This document shows, in pieces, positions 45,472 through 54,166 of a DNA stretch of 64,000 nt. Position 1 is the stretch's first letter. Each line of letters begins with the position of its first letter. Made by a program: the position numbers and the translations under genes. Origin of the DNA: Brevundimonas viscosa (GTDB taxonomy: Bacteria; Pseudomonadota; Alphaproteobacteria; Caulobacterales; Caulobacteraceae); contig NZ_FOZV01000002.1 of the NCBI RefSeq assembly GCF_900116065.1, positions 124,001 through 188,000 on the forward strand, given 5' to 3'. Below the pieces are notes generated by a model that had not been told where the DNA came from, made no database searches, and saw only the letters and a program-made list of their open reading frames with translations.

Positions 45472-47606
45472 CAGACACTCGCGCTGCCGCGCGCATCGAC
45501 CTCGCCGACTGTGATCGCGAGCCGATCCATATTCCCGAAGCGATCCAGCCTCACGGCCTGCTCCTGCTGCTGGACCGGGGCGATCTGGCCGTCGTGCGCG
45601 AAGCCGGACGGATGGAGGCCGTCACGGGCCGGAACTCGTGGATCGGCCGGTCGGCCGAGGACCTGCTGGGAGAGCGTCTCGCCTCGCGCCTGAAGGCGGT
45701 CGCCAGCGTGGGCGCCGAGGGCTTCGCAGGCCGCTGGCGCGGCGCCAATGGCCTCGACTACGACGTCATCGTCCGCCCCGGCGAAGCCGGCCTGATCGTG
45801 GAGGTGGAGCAGAGCTCGCACGGCGCCCAGCTCGGCGTCGAACTGATCAGCCGGCTCGATGCGGCCAGCGCGACGCTGGAGCGCGCCGCCACGGTCGGGG
45901 CCGTCTGCGAACGGGCCGCCGAGTCCTTCCGCGCCCTGACCGGCTTCGACCGGGTGATGATCTACCGCTTCCTTGAGGACGAGGCCGGCCAGGTGGTGGC
46001 GGAGTCGCGCTCGCCTGAGCTTGAATCCTTCCAGAACCATCATTTCCCCGCCACCGACATTCCACGGCAGGCGCGCGCCCTCTATCTGCGCAATCCGGTG
46101 CGGGTGATCCCCGACAGCCATTACGAGGCCCAGCCGCTGAAGCCGGCCGCGCAGGCCCCCCTCGACCTCAGCGACTGCGGCCTCCGGAGCGTGTCGCCGG
46201 TCCACCTGCAGTATCTGCGCAACATGGGCGTCCGGGCTTCGGCGTCGGTGTCGATCATCGTCGACGGCGAGTTGTGGGGGCTCGTGGCCTGTCATGGCTC
46301 ACGGCCCCAGCTGCTGCCCTTCGAGCTCAGAACCGCGGCCACCAACCTCGCCCGCTCGATGGCCCGACAGATCAAGGCCAAGGGCGACGCGGAACTCTAC
46401 CGGAACCGGATGCGGCAACGGCAGCTCGAGGACGAGCTGATTGGTCGTTTGTCGCCGGACCAACCGCTCGAGGCGGCGCTGGCCGACCGCGGGCGCGAAC
46501 TGCTCGAGCTCGTCGACGCGGACGGGCTGGCGCTGGTCGGAGCGCGAGGTGTCTTTCAGCTCGGCGTGACGCCCCCAGAGGGCGCAGTCCGCCGCCTGGC
46601 GGGCTGGGTCGCGGAGCAACCCGGCCTGCGCCCGCTCGCCACCCACGCCCTCGCCACTCGCTTCCCCGACGCCGAAGCCTGGCGGACGGAGGCCAGCGGT
46701 TTGCTCGGCGTCCATCTGCAGGGCGAGCAACCGACGACGCTGATCTGGTTCCGGGCCGAGATCGTCGAGACCGTGCGCTGGGCCGGCAATCCAACCACGG
46801 CGGTGAAGAGCGGCCCCGCGGGTCAACTGACCCCGAGGGCCTCCTTCGAGGCGTGGTCGCAGACGGTCAGCGGGCGTTCGCGTCGCTGGAGCGCGTCGCA
46901 GATCGAATCGGCCATGCGCCTCCGTGACGCGCTCATGGACTTCGCCGCTGTAACCCAGCTCCGCGATCTGAACCGGTCCCTGGCGGCGTCGCTGAGCGAG
47001 CGGGAGCTGCGCCTCGAGCAGCAGGAGTACCTCATCCGCGAGGTCAATCACCGGGTCCAGAACAGCCTGACGCTCGTATCGTCCTTCCTCGGCCTGCAAG
47101 CCCGCCAAGCGGAGCCCGGGGCGCAGACGGAGCTGCTGGAGGCCCGCCGACGGGTGCGCGCGGTGTCGATGGTGCACAGCCGGCTGTATCGGGCGGAGTC
47201 CGGATCGTCGGTCGATCTGGAGCGCTACTTCGCCGAACTGATCGACGATCTCGGCGCCTCGATGGGCGCCGACTGGAGCGCCCAGCTGGACTCGGACCTG
47301 ACGCCGGTCCGCGTCGAGGCAGGCCGCGCCGTGACGCTGGGGCTGATCCTGACCGAGCTGATCATCAACGCGCAGAAATACGCCTACGACGGCCGACCCG
47401 GACCGATCCGCGTCTGTCTCGAAGAGGATCGTTCGACCCTGCGGCTGGTGGTCGAGGACGCCGGCAAGGGCGGCCACAAGGTCGGCGAGGGCTTCGGCTC
47501 GATGATGATCGGCAGCCTCGTGGGCCAGCTCGGCGGACAGCTCGACTACCGCGACGCCAGGCCCGGACTCCGCGCCGCGCTGAAGGCGCCCGTCGCCGCG
47601 GCCTGA
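45468..47606 (+). CDS. bphP: Bacteriophytochrome histidine kinase
   Basis: This 712-residue red/far-red photoreceptor has the PAS-GAF-PHY core and a C-terminal kinase. The biliverdin-binding cysteine is Cys15 in LADCDREPIHIPEAIQPHG. The GAF signature FPATDIPRQAR and the DRVMIYRF strand are present. The PHY region spans about residues 330-510. The kinase is of the HisKA_2/HWE-like type, with the phospho-acceptor His528 in REVNHRVQNSLTLVSSF, and an ATPase domain (LTELIINAQKYAYDG). No response regulator gene is adjacent. HWE-like kinases in this order often feed the general stress response, but this link is not shown here. The stop abuts the helicase stop as TGATCA. Confidence 0.94.
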   Translation: MTDTRAAARIDLADCDREPIHIPEAIQPHGLLLLLDRGDLAVVREAGRMEAVTGRNSWIGRSAEDLLGERLASRLKAVASVGAEGFAGRWRGANGLDYDVIVRPGEAGLIVEVEQSSHGAQLGVELISRLDAASATLERAATVGAVCERAAESFRALTGFDRVMIYRFLEDEAGQVVAESRSPELESFQNHHFPATDIPRQARALYLRNPVRVIPDSHYEAQPLKPAAQAPLDLSDCGLRSVSPVHLQYLRNMGVRASASVSIIVDGELWGLVACHGSRPQLLPFELRTAATNLARSMARQIKAKGDAELYRNRMRQRQLEDELIGRLSPDQPLEAALADRGRELLELVDADGLALVGARGVFQLGVTPPEGAVRRLAGWVAEQPGLRPLATHALATRFPDAEAWRTEASGLLGVHLQGEQPTTLIWFRAEIVETVRWAGNPTTAVKSGPAGQLTPRASFEAWSQTVSGRSRRWSASQIESAMRLRDALMDFAAVTQLRDLNRSLAASLSERELRLEQQEYLIREVNHRVQNSLTLVSSFLGLQARQAEPGAQTELLEARRRVRAVSMVHSRLYRAESGSSVDLERYFAELIDDLGASMGADWSAQLDSDLTPVRVEAGRAVTLGLILTELIINAQKYAYDGRPGPIRVCLEEDRSTLRLVVEDAGKGGHKVGEGFGSMMIGSLVGQLGGQLDYRDARPGLRAALKAPVAAA

Positions 47607-49640
47607 TCAGCTTCGGGGCTTGCCCTTGAACGGCTTGCCGCCCGCTTTCGCCTTGAAGCCCGGCTTCGGCTTGCCGGTCCATGGCCGGTCGCCGGCCGAG
47701 GCGCCCCCCTCGGTGCGGGGCGTCCACGGCTTCTTCGCCTTTGCCTTGTCCACCCAGGGCTTCTTGCCTGGAGGGGTCGGCCCGTCCTTGGTCCGTTTGA
47801 CCCATTTACCGCCGCCCTCGCCGGCCTCCGAGGCCGCCGGAGCCTCGCGCTCGGCGCGCGGAGCCCAGGGCCGGGCCGGGGCCTCGCCCTCCGGTCGGGG
47901 CGTCCACGGCTTCTTCGGGCCGGCGCCGTCGACGCGCGGCTTGCGGAAGGGCTTGTCCTCGCGCCCGGGCCGTTCGCCGGACGGCTTGTCCCACTTGCGC
48001 AGGCTCTTCTCGCCGGGCGCCGGCGCGACGGCGTCCTGGATGGTCACGCCCTCGTCGTTCGGCTGGGCCAGCGCGGCGCGGAACTTGGCCTCGGCGTCGC
48101 GGGTGATCTCGAACTTGGTTTCGCGGTCGAAGATCTTGATCGAGCCGACGTCCCGCTTGGTGACGTGGCCGAGGCGGCAGATCAGGGGCAGCAGCCATTT
48201 CGGGTCGGCGTTCTTCTCGCGCCCGATGTTGACGCGGAACCAGCTCATCTCGCCGCCGCGGGCGAAGTCGGTCAGCGGGCCGTCCTTCTGGCCGCGCTCG
48301 TTGCGGCCGCTGGCCTGGGCGCGGGCCATGCGCTCGTCGTCCTGCACGTCCTCGGGCGGCGGCAGCTTCTCGCGGTAGAGGCGGATCAGGGCGGCGGCGA
48401 CGTGCTCGGGCGAGGTCCGCTCCAGCAGCTGCCGGCCCAGCTCCAGCGCCTCCTCGTCGGCCGGCGCCATCAGCACCGGGTCGGTCAGCATCCGCTCCTG
48501 GTCCTTCGCCCGGATCTCGTCCGCGGACGGCGGGCCCGACCACTCCGCCTTGATCGCGGCCGACTGCAGCATCAGCTCGACCTTGCGGCGCCGGGTGTGG
48601 GTGACCATCAGCACCGACGTGCCCTTCCGGCCGGCGCGGCCGGTCCGGCCCGAGCGGTGCAGCAGGGTCGCCTTGTTGACCGGAATCTCGGCGTGAATGA
48701 CCAGCCCCAGATCGGGCAGATCCAACCCCCGGGCCGCCACGTCGGTGGCCACGCACACCCGCGCGTGCCCGTCGCGCAGCGCCTGCAGCGCCTCGGACCG
48801 CAGCGACTGGGTCAGTTCGCCCGACAGACCGACGACCGAGAAGCCGCGCTCGCGCAGCGAGGCGGTCAGGTGTTTCACCCGCTCGCGGGTGTTGGCGAAG
48901 ACCAGCGCCCCGGGACTTTCGAAATAGCGCAGCACATTGACCACACCGTGCTCGACCTCGTGCGGGGCGACGCGGACGGCGCGGTACTCGATGTCGCCGT
49001 GGGCGACGTTCTTTGAAGTGGTGTCGATGCGCAGGGCGTCGCGCTGGTATGTCTTGGCCAGCTCGGCGATGTCCCGGGCGATGGTGGCCGAGAACAGCAG
49101 CGTCCGCCGCTCCTGGGGCGCCTGGTCGAGGATAAAGGTCAGGTCTTCCGAGAAGCCCATGTCGAGCATCTCGTCCGCCTCGTCGAGCACGACGGCCTTG
49201 AGCTCCGACAGGTCGAGCGCGTCCCGCTCGATGTGATCCTTGAGCCGCCCCGGCGTGCCGACCACGATGGCGGCGCCGCGCTCCAGCACGCGCCGCTCGG
49301 CGCGCGGATCCATGCCGCCGACGCAGGTGGCGATCCGGGCGCCGGTGTTGGCGTAGAGCCACTCCAGCTCCTTCGAGACCTGCAGCGCCAGCTCACGGGT
49401 CGGCGCGATCACCAGGGCGACCGGACTGGCGTTGTCCTCGAATCGCTCCGCGTCGCCCAGCAGGGTCGGCGCCAGGGCGAGGCCGAAGGCCACGGTCTTG
49501 CCCGAGCCGGTCTGGGCGCTGACCAGCAGATCTCGACCGGCCTCGGTTTCCAGAACGGCCGCCTGGACAGGCGTCGGCTCGGCGTAGCCGCGATCGGAAA
49601 GGGCGCGGTCGAGCGCGGGATGGCTGGCGGGGAAGGGCAT
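47607..49640 (-). CDS. DEAD-box RNA helicase with long basic repeat tail
   Basis: This 677-residue helicase has the Q motif region AEPTPVQAAVLE, Walker A SAQTGSGKT, motif II VLDEADEMLD, motif III LLFSATIAR, and the C-terminal HRSGRTGRAGRKGT. It is followed by a DbpA-type RNA-binding fold at about residues 455-530 (MSWFRVNIGREKNADPKWLL). The last 135 residues are a low-complexity tail with repeats of a KPW-x-PR or RPWAPR type. The tail is a likely RNA-binding or condensate-forming segment. It resembles DeaD/CsdA, which helps ribosome assembly in the cold. ATG 49640 is preferred because family similarity starts there. Confidence 0.92.
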   Translation of the reverse strand: MPFPASHPALDRALSDRGYAEPTPVQAAVLETEAGRDLLVSAQTGSGKTVAFGLALAPTLLGDAERFEDNASPVALVIAPTRELALQVSKELEWLYANTGARIATCVGGMDPRAERRVLERGAAIVVGTPGRLKDHIERDALDLSELKAVVLDEADEMLDMGFSEDLTFILDQAPQERRTLLFSATIARDIAELAKTYQRDALRIDTTSKNVAHGDIEYRAVRVAPHEVEHGVVNVLRYFESPGALVFANTRERVKHLTASLRERGFSVVGLSGELTQSLRSEALQALRDGHARVCVATDVAARGLDLPDLGLVIHAEIPVNKATLLHRSGRTGRAGRKGTSVLMVTHTRRRKVELMLQSAAIKAEWSGPPSADEIRAKDQERMLTDPVLMAPADEEALELGRQLLERTSPEHVAAALIRLYREKLPPPEDVQDDERMARAQASGRNERGQKDGPLTDFARGGEMSWFRVNIGREKNADPKWLLPLICRLGHVTKRDVGSIKIFDRETKFEITRDAEAKFRAALAQPNDEGVTIQDAVAPAPGEKSLRKWDKPSGERPGREDKPFRKPRVDGAGPKKPWTPRPEGEAPARPWAPRAEREAPAASEAGEGGGKWVKRTKDGPTPPGKKPWVDKAKAKKPWTPRTEGGASAGDRPWTGKPKPGFKAKAGGKPFKGKPRS

Positions 49641-49816
49641 GGAGAGGTCCGTAGGGCGCCGACGCGGCGCGCGCCAGCCGGGGAGGCGGGCGAAGGGCGG
49701 GGCTTGTGCCCGTCGAACAAGGCGGAACCGGGGCCCTTCGGTTCCTGATATCGGCGCTCGCGCGGCTGACAACCGGGAGGAGTCGGCTAAGCTGTGCCGG
49801 AACTGAGGGGGACAGC

Positions 49817-51814
49817 ATGTTCAGAACGCTTCTCGTCGCCACCACGGCGCTGACGCTCATCGCCGCGCCGACCGTCGCCCAGGTGGCCAGTCCTTCGTCC
49901 GACACGCCCGCGGTGGGAGCGGCTGCGGGGCCGGGCGGCGCTGACCAGCTCCGGCCCGGTCAGACGGTGAGCGGGGAGCTGCGTGGGGGCGACGACACCC
50001 TGTCCTCCGGCGAATACAATGACCGCTGGACCTTTCCGGTCCGGCGCGGCCAGACCTATGAGGTCAGCCTGACCTCGACGGCGTTCGATCCCTACCTGCT
50101 GGTGCGTGGGCCCGGCGGGCTGCAGGAGGACAACGACGACGATCCCTCCGCGCGCGGGTCCCGCGACAGCCGCATCCGCTTCACCGCCCCGGCGGACGGC
50201 GAGGTCGAGATCGGCGCCACCAGCTATGAGCCGGGCGAATCCGGCCCCTACCGACTCACCCTGGCGGCGGTCGGGAGCGGCGCCGACGAGCCGCGCGCCC
50301 CGGCCCCCGCGGGCGCCGCGTTGGCGATCGGGCAGACGGTCGCCGGCGAACTCGTGCGCGGCGACGCCCGGCTGGACAGCGGCGAGTTCATCGACACTTG
50401 GACGCTGCACGGCCGCCGCGGCCAGCAACTCGACATCCGGCTCACCTCGGCCGCCTTCGATCCCTATGTCGCGATCTCGGGCCCCGGCGGCTTCTCCGAC
50501 TTCAACGACGACGACGCCGACGCCGGCTCGCGCGACAGCCGTCTGCGCGTCACCCTGCCGGCGGACGGCGAGTACACGATCGGCGCGACCAGTTACGAGC
50601 CGGGCGAGAGCGGCGCGTACCGGCTGGCGGTCGTGGCGGACGCCGGCGCGCCGGGGGTGCGGCCGCCGGCCGAAATCGCCTCGGGACAGCCGTCCTCCGG
50701 CGGCGCGCTCGCTGTGGGCCAGACGGTCGCCGGCAGCCTCGCCGCCGGCGATGAGACCCTCGACAGCGGCGAGTACGTCGACACCTGGCGCTTCACCGGG
50801 CGCCGGGGGCAGCGGGTGTCGGTGGAGCTGACCTCGTCCGCCTTCGACGCCTACACCATGCTGCGGACGCCGTCGGGCGAGCAGTTCGACAACGACGACG
50901 GTGAGGACGGAACCGACAGTCGCCAGCAACTGGTGCTCCCGGAGGACGGGGAATACGAGGTGCTGGTCACCTCCTACCGCCCGGGCGAAACGGGGACCTA
51001 CCGCTTCAGCGTCGAGGCCGGCCGCGAACCGCCGCGCCAGGCCGCTGTCGCCGGCGGAGCGCGGGTGTTCGCGCTCATGGTCGGCGTGTCCGACTACGGC
51101 GGCCGCGCCACCGACCTTCCCTTTACGGACGAGGACGCCCGCAAGCTGGCCGAGGAGCTTCGTCGCGACGGCTCCCTCAACGACGCGAGCGTGGTGCTGA
51201 CCAACGCCGAGGCCACCGTGGACGGCGTCCGCGAGGGCTTCCGCCGGGTCGCCGCACAGGCCGGTCCGGACGACGTCTTCCTGTTCTTCTTCTCCGGACA
51301 CGGCGATCAGCAGCCGACCGAGGTCAGCGGCCTGGAGCCCGACGGCAAGGCTGAAACGCTCGCCCTGTTCGACGGCGACATCGACGATGTCGAGCTGGCC
51401 CGGCTGTTCGACACCCTCGACACCCGGCTGTCCCTGCTGGTGGTCGACGCCTGCTTCTCCGGCGGCTTCGCCCGCAACGTCGTGGATCAGCCGGGAGTCA
51501 TGGGCGTGTTCAGTTCCGAGGAGGACCTGACCAGCGCCGTGGCCGACAAGTTCCAGGCCGGCGGCTACCTGTCCCACTTCGTGCGGGCGGGTATGACCGG
51601 AGAGGCGGACGGCGACGGCGACCGCCTGGTCACCGCCGGCGAGCTGGCCACCTACCTGCGCCGCCAGTTCCGGACCGAGGTCGAGGACGTGCAGGCCGAG
51701 ACCCAGGACGGCCAGCGCAACTACCAGAACCTCGTCATCGACCGCGGCGGCGTTCAGGTGGACGACGTCATCGTGCGTCTCCCGCCCGCGCAACTGGCCG
51801 CCCTCGGGGACTGA
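49817..51814 (+). CDS. Exported caspase-like protease with three PPC domains and an EF-hand loop
   Basis: This 665-residue protein has a signal peptide (FRTLLVATTALTLIAAPTVA), then three tandem pre-peptidase C-terminal (PPC) domains, about residues 45-150, 165-275 and 295-400. Each has a DTWxxxGRRGQ-like start, an AFDxY core and an acidic loop (EDNDDD, DFNDDD, FDNDDG). The peptidase C14 domain follows, with His495 in FFSGHGDQQ and Cys546 in VVDACFSGGF. Asp598-Glu609 forms an EF-hand type calcium loop (DGDGDRLVTAGE). The role is unknown; bacterial relatives are called orthocaspases or metacaspases and cleave after Arg or Lys. Its location is likely periplasmic. It is transcribed away from the helicase gene. 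Confidence 0.88.
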   Translation: MFRTLLVATTALTLIAAPTVAQVASPSSDTPAVGAAAGPGGADQLRPGQTVSGELRGGDDTLSSGEYNDRWTFPVRRGQTYEVSLTSTAFDPYLLVRGPGGLQEDNDDDPSARGSRDSRIRFTAPADGEVEIGATSYEPGESGPYRLTLAAVGSGADEPRAPAPAGAALAIGQTVAGELVRGDARLDSGEFIDTWTLHGRRGQQLDIRLTSAAFDPYVAISGPGGFSDFNDDDADAGSRDSRLRVTLPADGEYTIGATSYEPGESGAYRLAVVADAGAPGVRPPAEIASGQPSSGGALAVGQTVAGSLAAGDETLDSGEYVDTWRFTGRRGQRVSVELTSSAFDAYTMLRTPSGEQFDNDDGEDGTDSRQQLVLPEDGEYEVLVTSYRPGETGTYRFSVEAGREPPRQAAVAGGARVFALMVGVSDYGGRATDLPFTDEDARKLAEELRRDGSLNDASVVLTNAEATVDGVREGFRRVAAQAGPDDVFLFFFSGHGDQQPTEVSGLEPDGKAETLALFDGDIDDVELARLFDTLDTRLSLLVVDACFSGGFARNVVDQPGVMGVFSSEEDLTSAVADKFQAGGYLSHFVRAGMTGEADGDGDRLVTAGELATYLRRQFRTEVEDVQAETQDGQRNYQNLVIDRGGVQVDDVIVRLPPAQLAALGD

Positions 51815-51855
51815 CCCGGGATTGCGGCTCGCCGCCATCCGGGGTCTACGGAGGG

Positions 51856-53220
51856 ATGGCGAGGCGCTCAGCGACGGGAAAGAAGACGGTCTCGGCCGCG
51901 AATCTGGCGGCCCTGGGCGCCGAACGGCTGGCCGCGCTGCTGCTGGAGGCGGCGGGCGGAGACGCGAACCTGAAGCGCCGCCTGCGGATGGAGCTGGCCG
52001 CCGAACTCGGCGCGGCCGACCTCGCGGTCGAGATCGACAAGCGCCTGACCTCTCTCGCCGGGAGCCGCAGTCGCGTGTCGTGGCGCAAACGCCCCGCGCT
52101 GCTGGGCGACCTCGTCGCGGTGCGGAGAATCATCCTCGAGCGCCTGGCGCCCCTCGACATGCGGCTGGGCCTGGACCGGCTGATCGCCTGGTTCGACCTC
52201 TATCCGGGCCTGGTCCGACGCGTCAGCGACGCCAGAGGCGAGCTGCCGGCCATGTTCGAGGCCGCGGCCGTCGACCTGGCCGCGCTTGCGTCGCTGGCCG
52301 GACCCGACATCGCGGGCGAAGCGCTCAGCGAAGCCCTGTCGACCCGGCTGGACCCCTGGGCCGCCTGGGTCGGGGCCGCCGCGCAGGGCCTCGACCCCGC
52401 CGTGGCGCGCCGCCTGCTCGCCGATCTGACCCATGGCCGGCCCCGGCCGACCGGGCGTCTCGCCGGCGTCGCGCGTCGGCTGGCCGAGCGCGCGGGCGAT
52501 GTCGACGCCTGGATCGCCGCGATACCCGACGAAGAGCGACGCCGGCCGGCGATGCAGGTCGAGATCGCCCGACGTCTGGCGACAGCCGGCCGGCCGGCGG
52601 ACGCTCGCGTGGCGCTCGACGCGGCCCGGCGCGCAGCGAAGGCGGGGTCGGGCTGGCTTCGCGGCGCGGGTTCGCCGCCGCCGGACCCGGCGTGGCTCGA
52701 GGCCGAGATCGCGGTGCTCGACGCCGAAGGGCAGGCCGCGGAAGCCGACGCCGTCCGCTGGGGCCTGTTCGAACAGACCCTCTCGCCGGACCTCCTGAGG
52801 ACGGTGATCTCGCGTCTGGCCGATTTCGAGGACGTCGTCGCGCTGGATCGGGCCTTCGCCCTGGCCGCCGCTCATCCGGATGTGATGAAGGCGCTGGCCT
52901 TCCTGATGGACTGGCCGGCGCTTCGTGAGGCCGCCGCCCTTGTCGAGGCGCGCGGCGACGAACTGCGGGGCGCCCACGAGGACGCGCCGTTGTGGGCCTC
53001 GCGACTGGCCGGGCGACATCCGCTGGCCGCGCTGCGCCTGCTGCGGGCCCGCATCCGGAGCCTGACCCAGCTGGGCGCCGCGGACCGCGAGATCGAGGGG
53101 CTTCTGGGCGAGGCGGAAGGGCTGGCGGCCGGCGTCGAACTGCCCGAGGAGCTGCCCGATCATCCCACCTTCATCGCCGGTCTCCGGCGTTCCCCCGCGA
53201 CGAGACCGCGACGGCGCTGA
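51856..53220 (+). CDS. DUF6880-like helical repeat protein
   Basis: This 454-residue protein has no signal peptide or membrane helix and is almost wholly helical. It begins KTVSAANLAALGAERLAALL and continues with TPR- or HEAT-like helical pairs. It is rich in Ala, Arg and Leu. I believe it belongs to DUF6880, for which no function is known. ATG 51856 is 41 bp after the caspase gene; no clear ribosome-binding site is seen (GGAGG overlaps at 51850). The position suggests possible cotranscription with the caspase gene. Confidence 0.7.
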   Translation: MARRSATGKKTVSAANLAALGAERLAALLLEAAGGDANLKRRLRMELAAELGAADLAVEIDKRLTSLAGSRSRVSWRKRPALLGDLVAVRRIILERLAPLDMRLGLDRLIAWFDLYPGLVRRVSDARGELPAMFEAAAVDLAALASLAGPDIAGEALSEALSTRLDPWAAWVGAAAQGLDPAVARRLLADLTHGRPRPTGRLAGVARRLAERAGDVDAWIAAIPDEERRRPAMQVEIARRLATAGRPADARVALDAARRAAKAGSGWLRGAGSPPPDPAWLEAEIAVLDAEGQAAEADAVRWGLFEQTLSPDLLRTVISRLADFEDVVALDRAFALAAAHPDVMKALAFLMDWPALREAAALVEARGDELRGAHEDAPLWASRLAGRHPLAALRLLRARIRSLTQLGAADREIEGLLGEAEGLAAGVELPEELPDHPTFIAGLRRSPATRPRRR

Positions 53221-53250
53221 CGCTGGGCGGCGGGGACGGGGGGAAGGAGA

Positions 53251-53325
53251 TGGTGGATGCGACAGGGATTGAACCTGTGACCCCCTCGGTGTGAACGAGG
53301 TGCTCTCCCGCTGAGCTACGCATCC
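53251..53325 (-). tRNA. tRNA-Val (CAC)
   Basis: On the minus strand the sequence folds as a complete cloverleaf. The acceptor stem pairs GGATGCG with CGCATCC, followed by A and an encoded CCA. The D arm holds AGCTCAGCGGGAGAGC, the anticodon stem is CCTCG/CGAGG with loop TTCACAC (anticodon CAC, codon GUG), and the T arm holds GGTTCAATCC. No intron is present. It is a single gene, placed between the DUF6880 gene and gph. Confidence 0.96.
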
Positions 53326-53389
53326 ATCCTGACGGGCCCCGCTGGCGGGGAGGCGCGGACATAGCCCGACCTCCGCGGACGCGCAAGCG

Positions 53390-54100
53390 TCAGATCGCCG
53401 GCTCGCGCAGGAGCGTGCGAGCCGACAGCCGTTCGACCGCCGCGATCAGGTCGAGAAAACTGTCGATGACGACGTCGCCGCCCAGCTGGTGAAGCGGCAG
53501 GTCGTTGTAGCCGAAGCCGCAGACGACGCAGGGCACGCCGGCCGCGCGGGCGCTGCCGGTGTCGGTGGAGGCGTCGCCGACCATCACCGCCCGGGCCGGA
53601 TCGCCGCCCGCCATGCGCACCGCCTCGACCACGTGGGCCGCGGCCGGCTTGCGCGCCGACACCCGGTCCGCCCCGGCCACCGCCGCGAAGTGTCGGCCCA
53701 GGTCCAGCGCCTCGATCAGCGCCTCCGCCAGGTCGCTGCGCTTGTTGGTGGCCACGCACAGGACCGCGCCGCGCCCGGCCAGGGCGTCGAGCGTCTCCAC
53801 CACCCCTTCGAAGGGACGGCTGTCGTCGGCGATGCGCCCGAGGTAGTGGGCGATGAAGCGGTCGAACAGGCCCGGGTCGGCGACCTCGTCCCACACCGCC
53901 CCGGCCTCGGCGAACCCATGCCGGAGCAGGGCCCGCGCGCCGTGCCCGACCAGATGGCGCGCCGCCGACAGCGGCACAGGCGGGTGGCCGTGCGCGTTCA
54001 GCAGATGGTTGAGCGTCCCGATCAGGTCGGGCGCCGAATCGACCAGCGTGCCGTCCAGATCGAAGGCGATGGTCCAGCCGTCGAGGTCCCGCACCGTCAT
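53390..54100 (-). CDS. gph: Phosphoglycolate phosphatase, HAD family
   Basis: This protein of about 236 residues is a HAD-type phosphatase with the nucleophile motif FDLDGTLVDSAPDL, motif II VATNKR, the lysine region SARKPAAAHV, and motif IV MVGDASTDTGSARAAG. The cap insertion after motif I is of the Gph type. It removes phosphoglycolate formed in DNA repair or by oxygenation; close HAD relatives with other substrates cannot be excluded. The ATG at 54100 is preferred over 54106, because the GGGAG site then has six bases spacing. It is divergent from glmU. Confidence 0.88.
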   Translation of the reverse strand: MTVRDLDGWTIAFDLDGTLVDSAPDLIGTLNHLLNAHGHPPVPLSAARHLVGHGARALLRHGFAEAGAVWDEVADPGLFDRFIAHYLGRIADDSRPFEGVVETLDALAGRGAVLCVATNKRSDLAEALIEALDLGRHFAAVAGADRVSARKPAAAHVVEAVRMAGGDPARAVMVGDASTDTGSARAAGVPCVVCGFGYNDLPLHQLGGDVVIDSFLDLIAAVERLSARTLLREPAI

Positions 54101-54166
54101 CCGCATCTCCCGCCGGCCGCCCCGATGGGCTAGACCGCCCCGGACGACTAGCCGCCGGACCGATTC

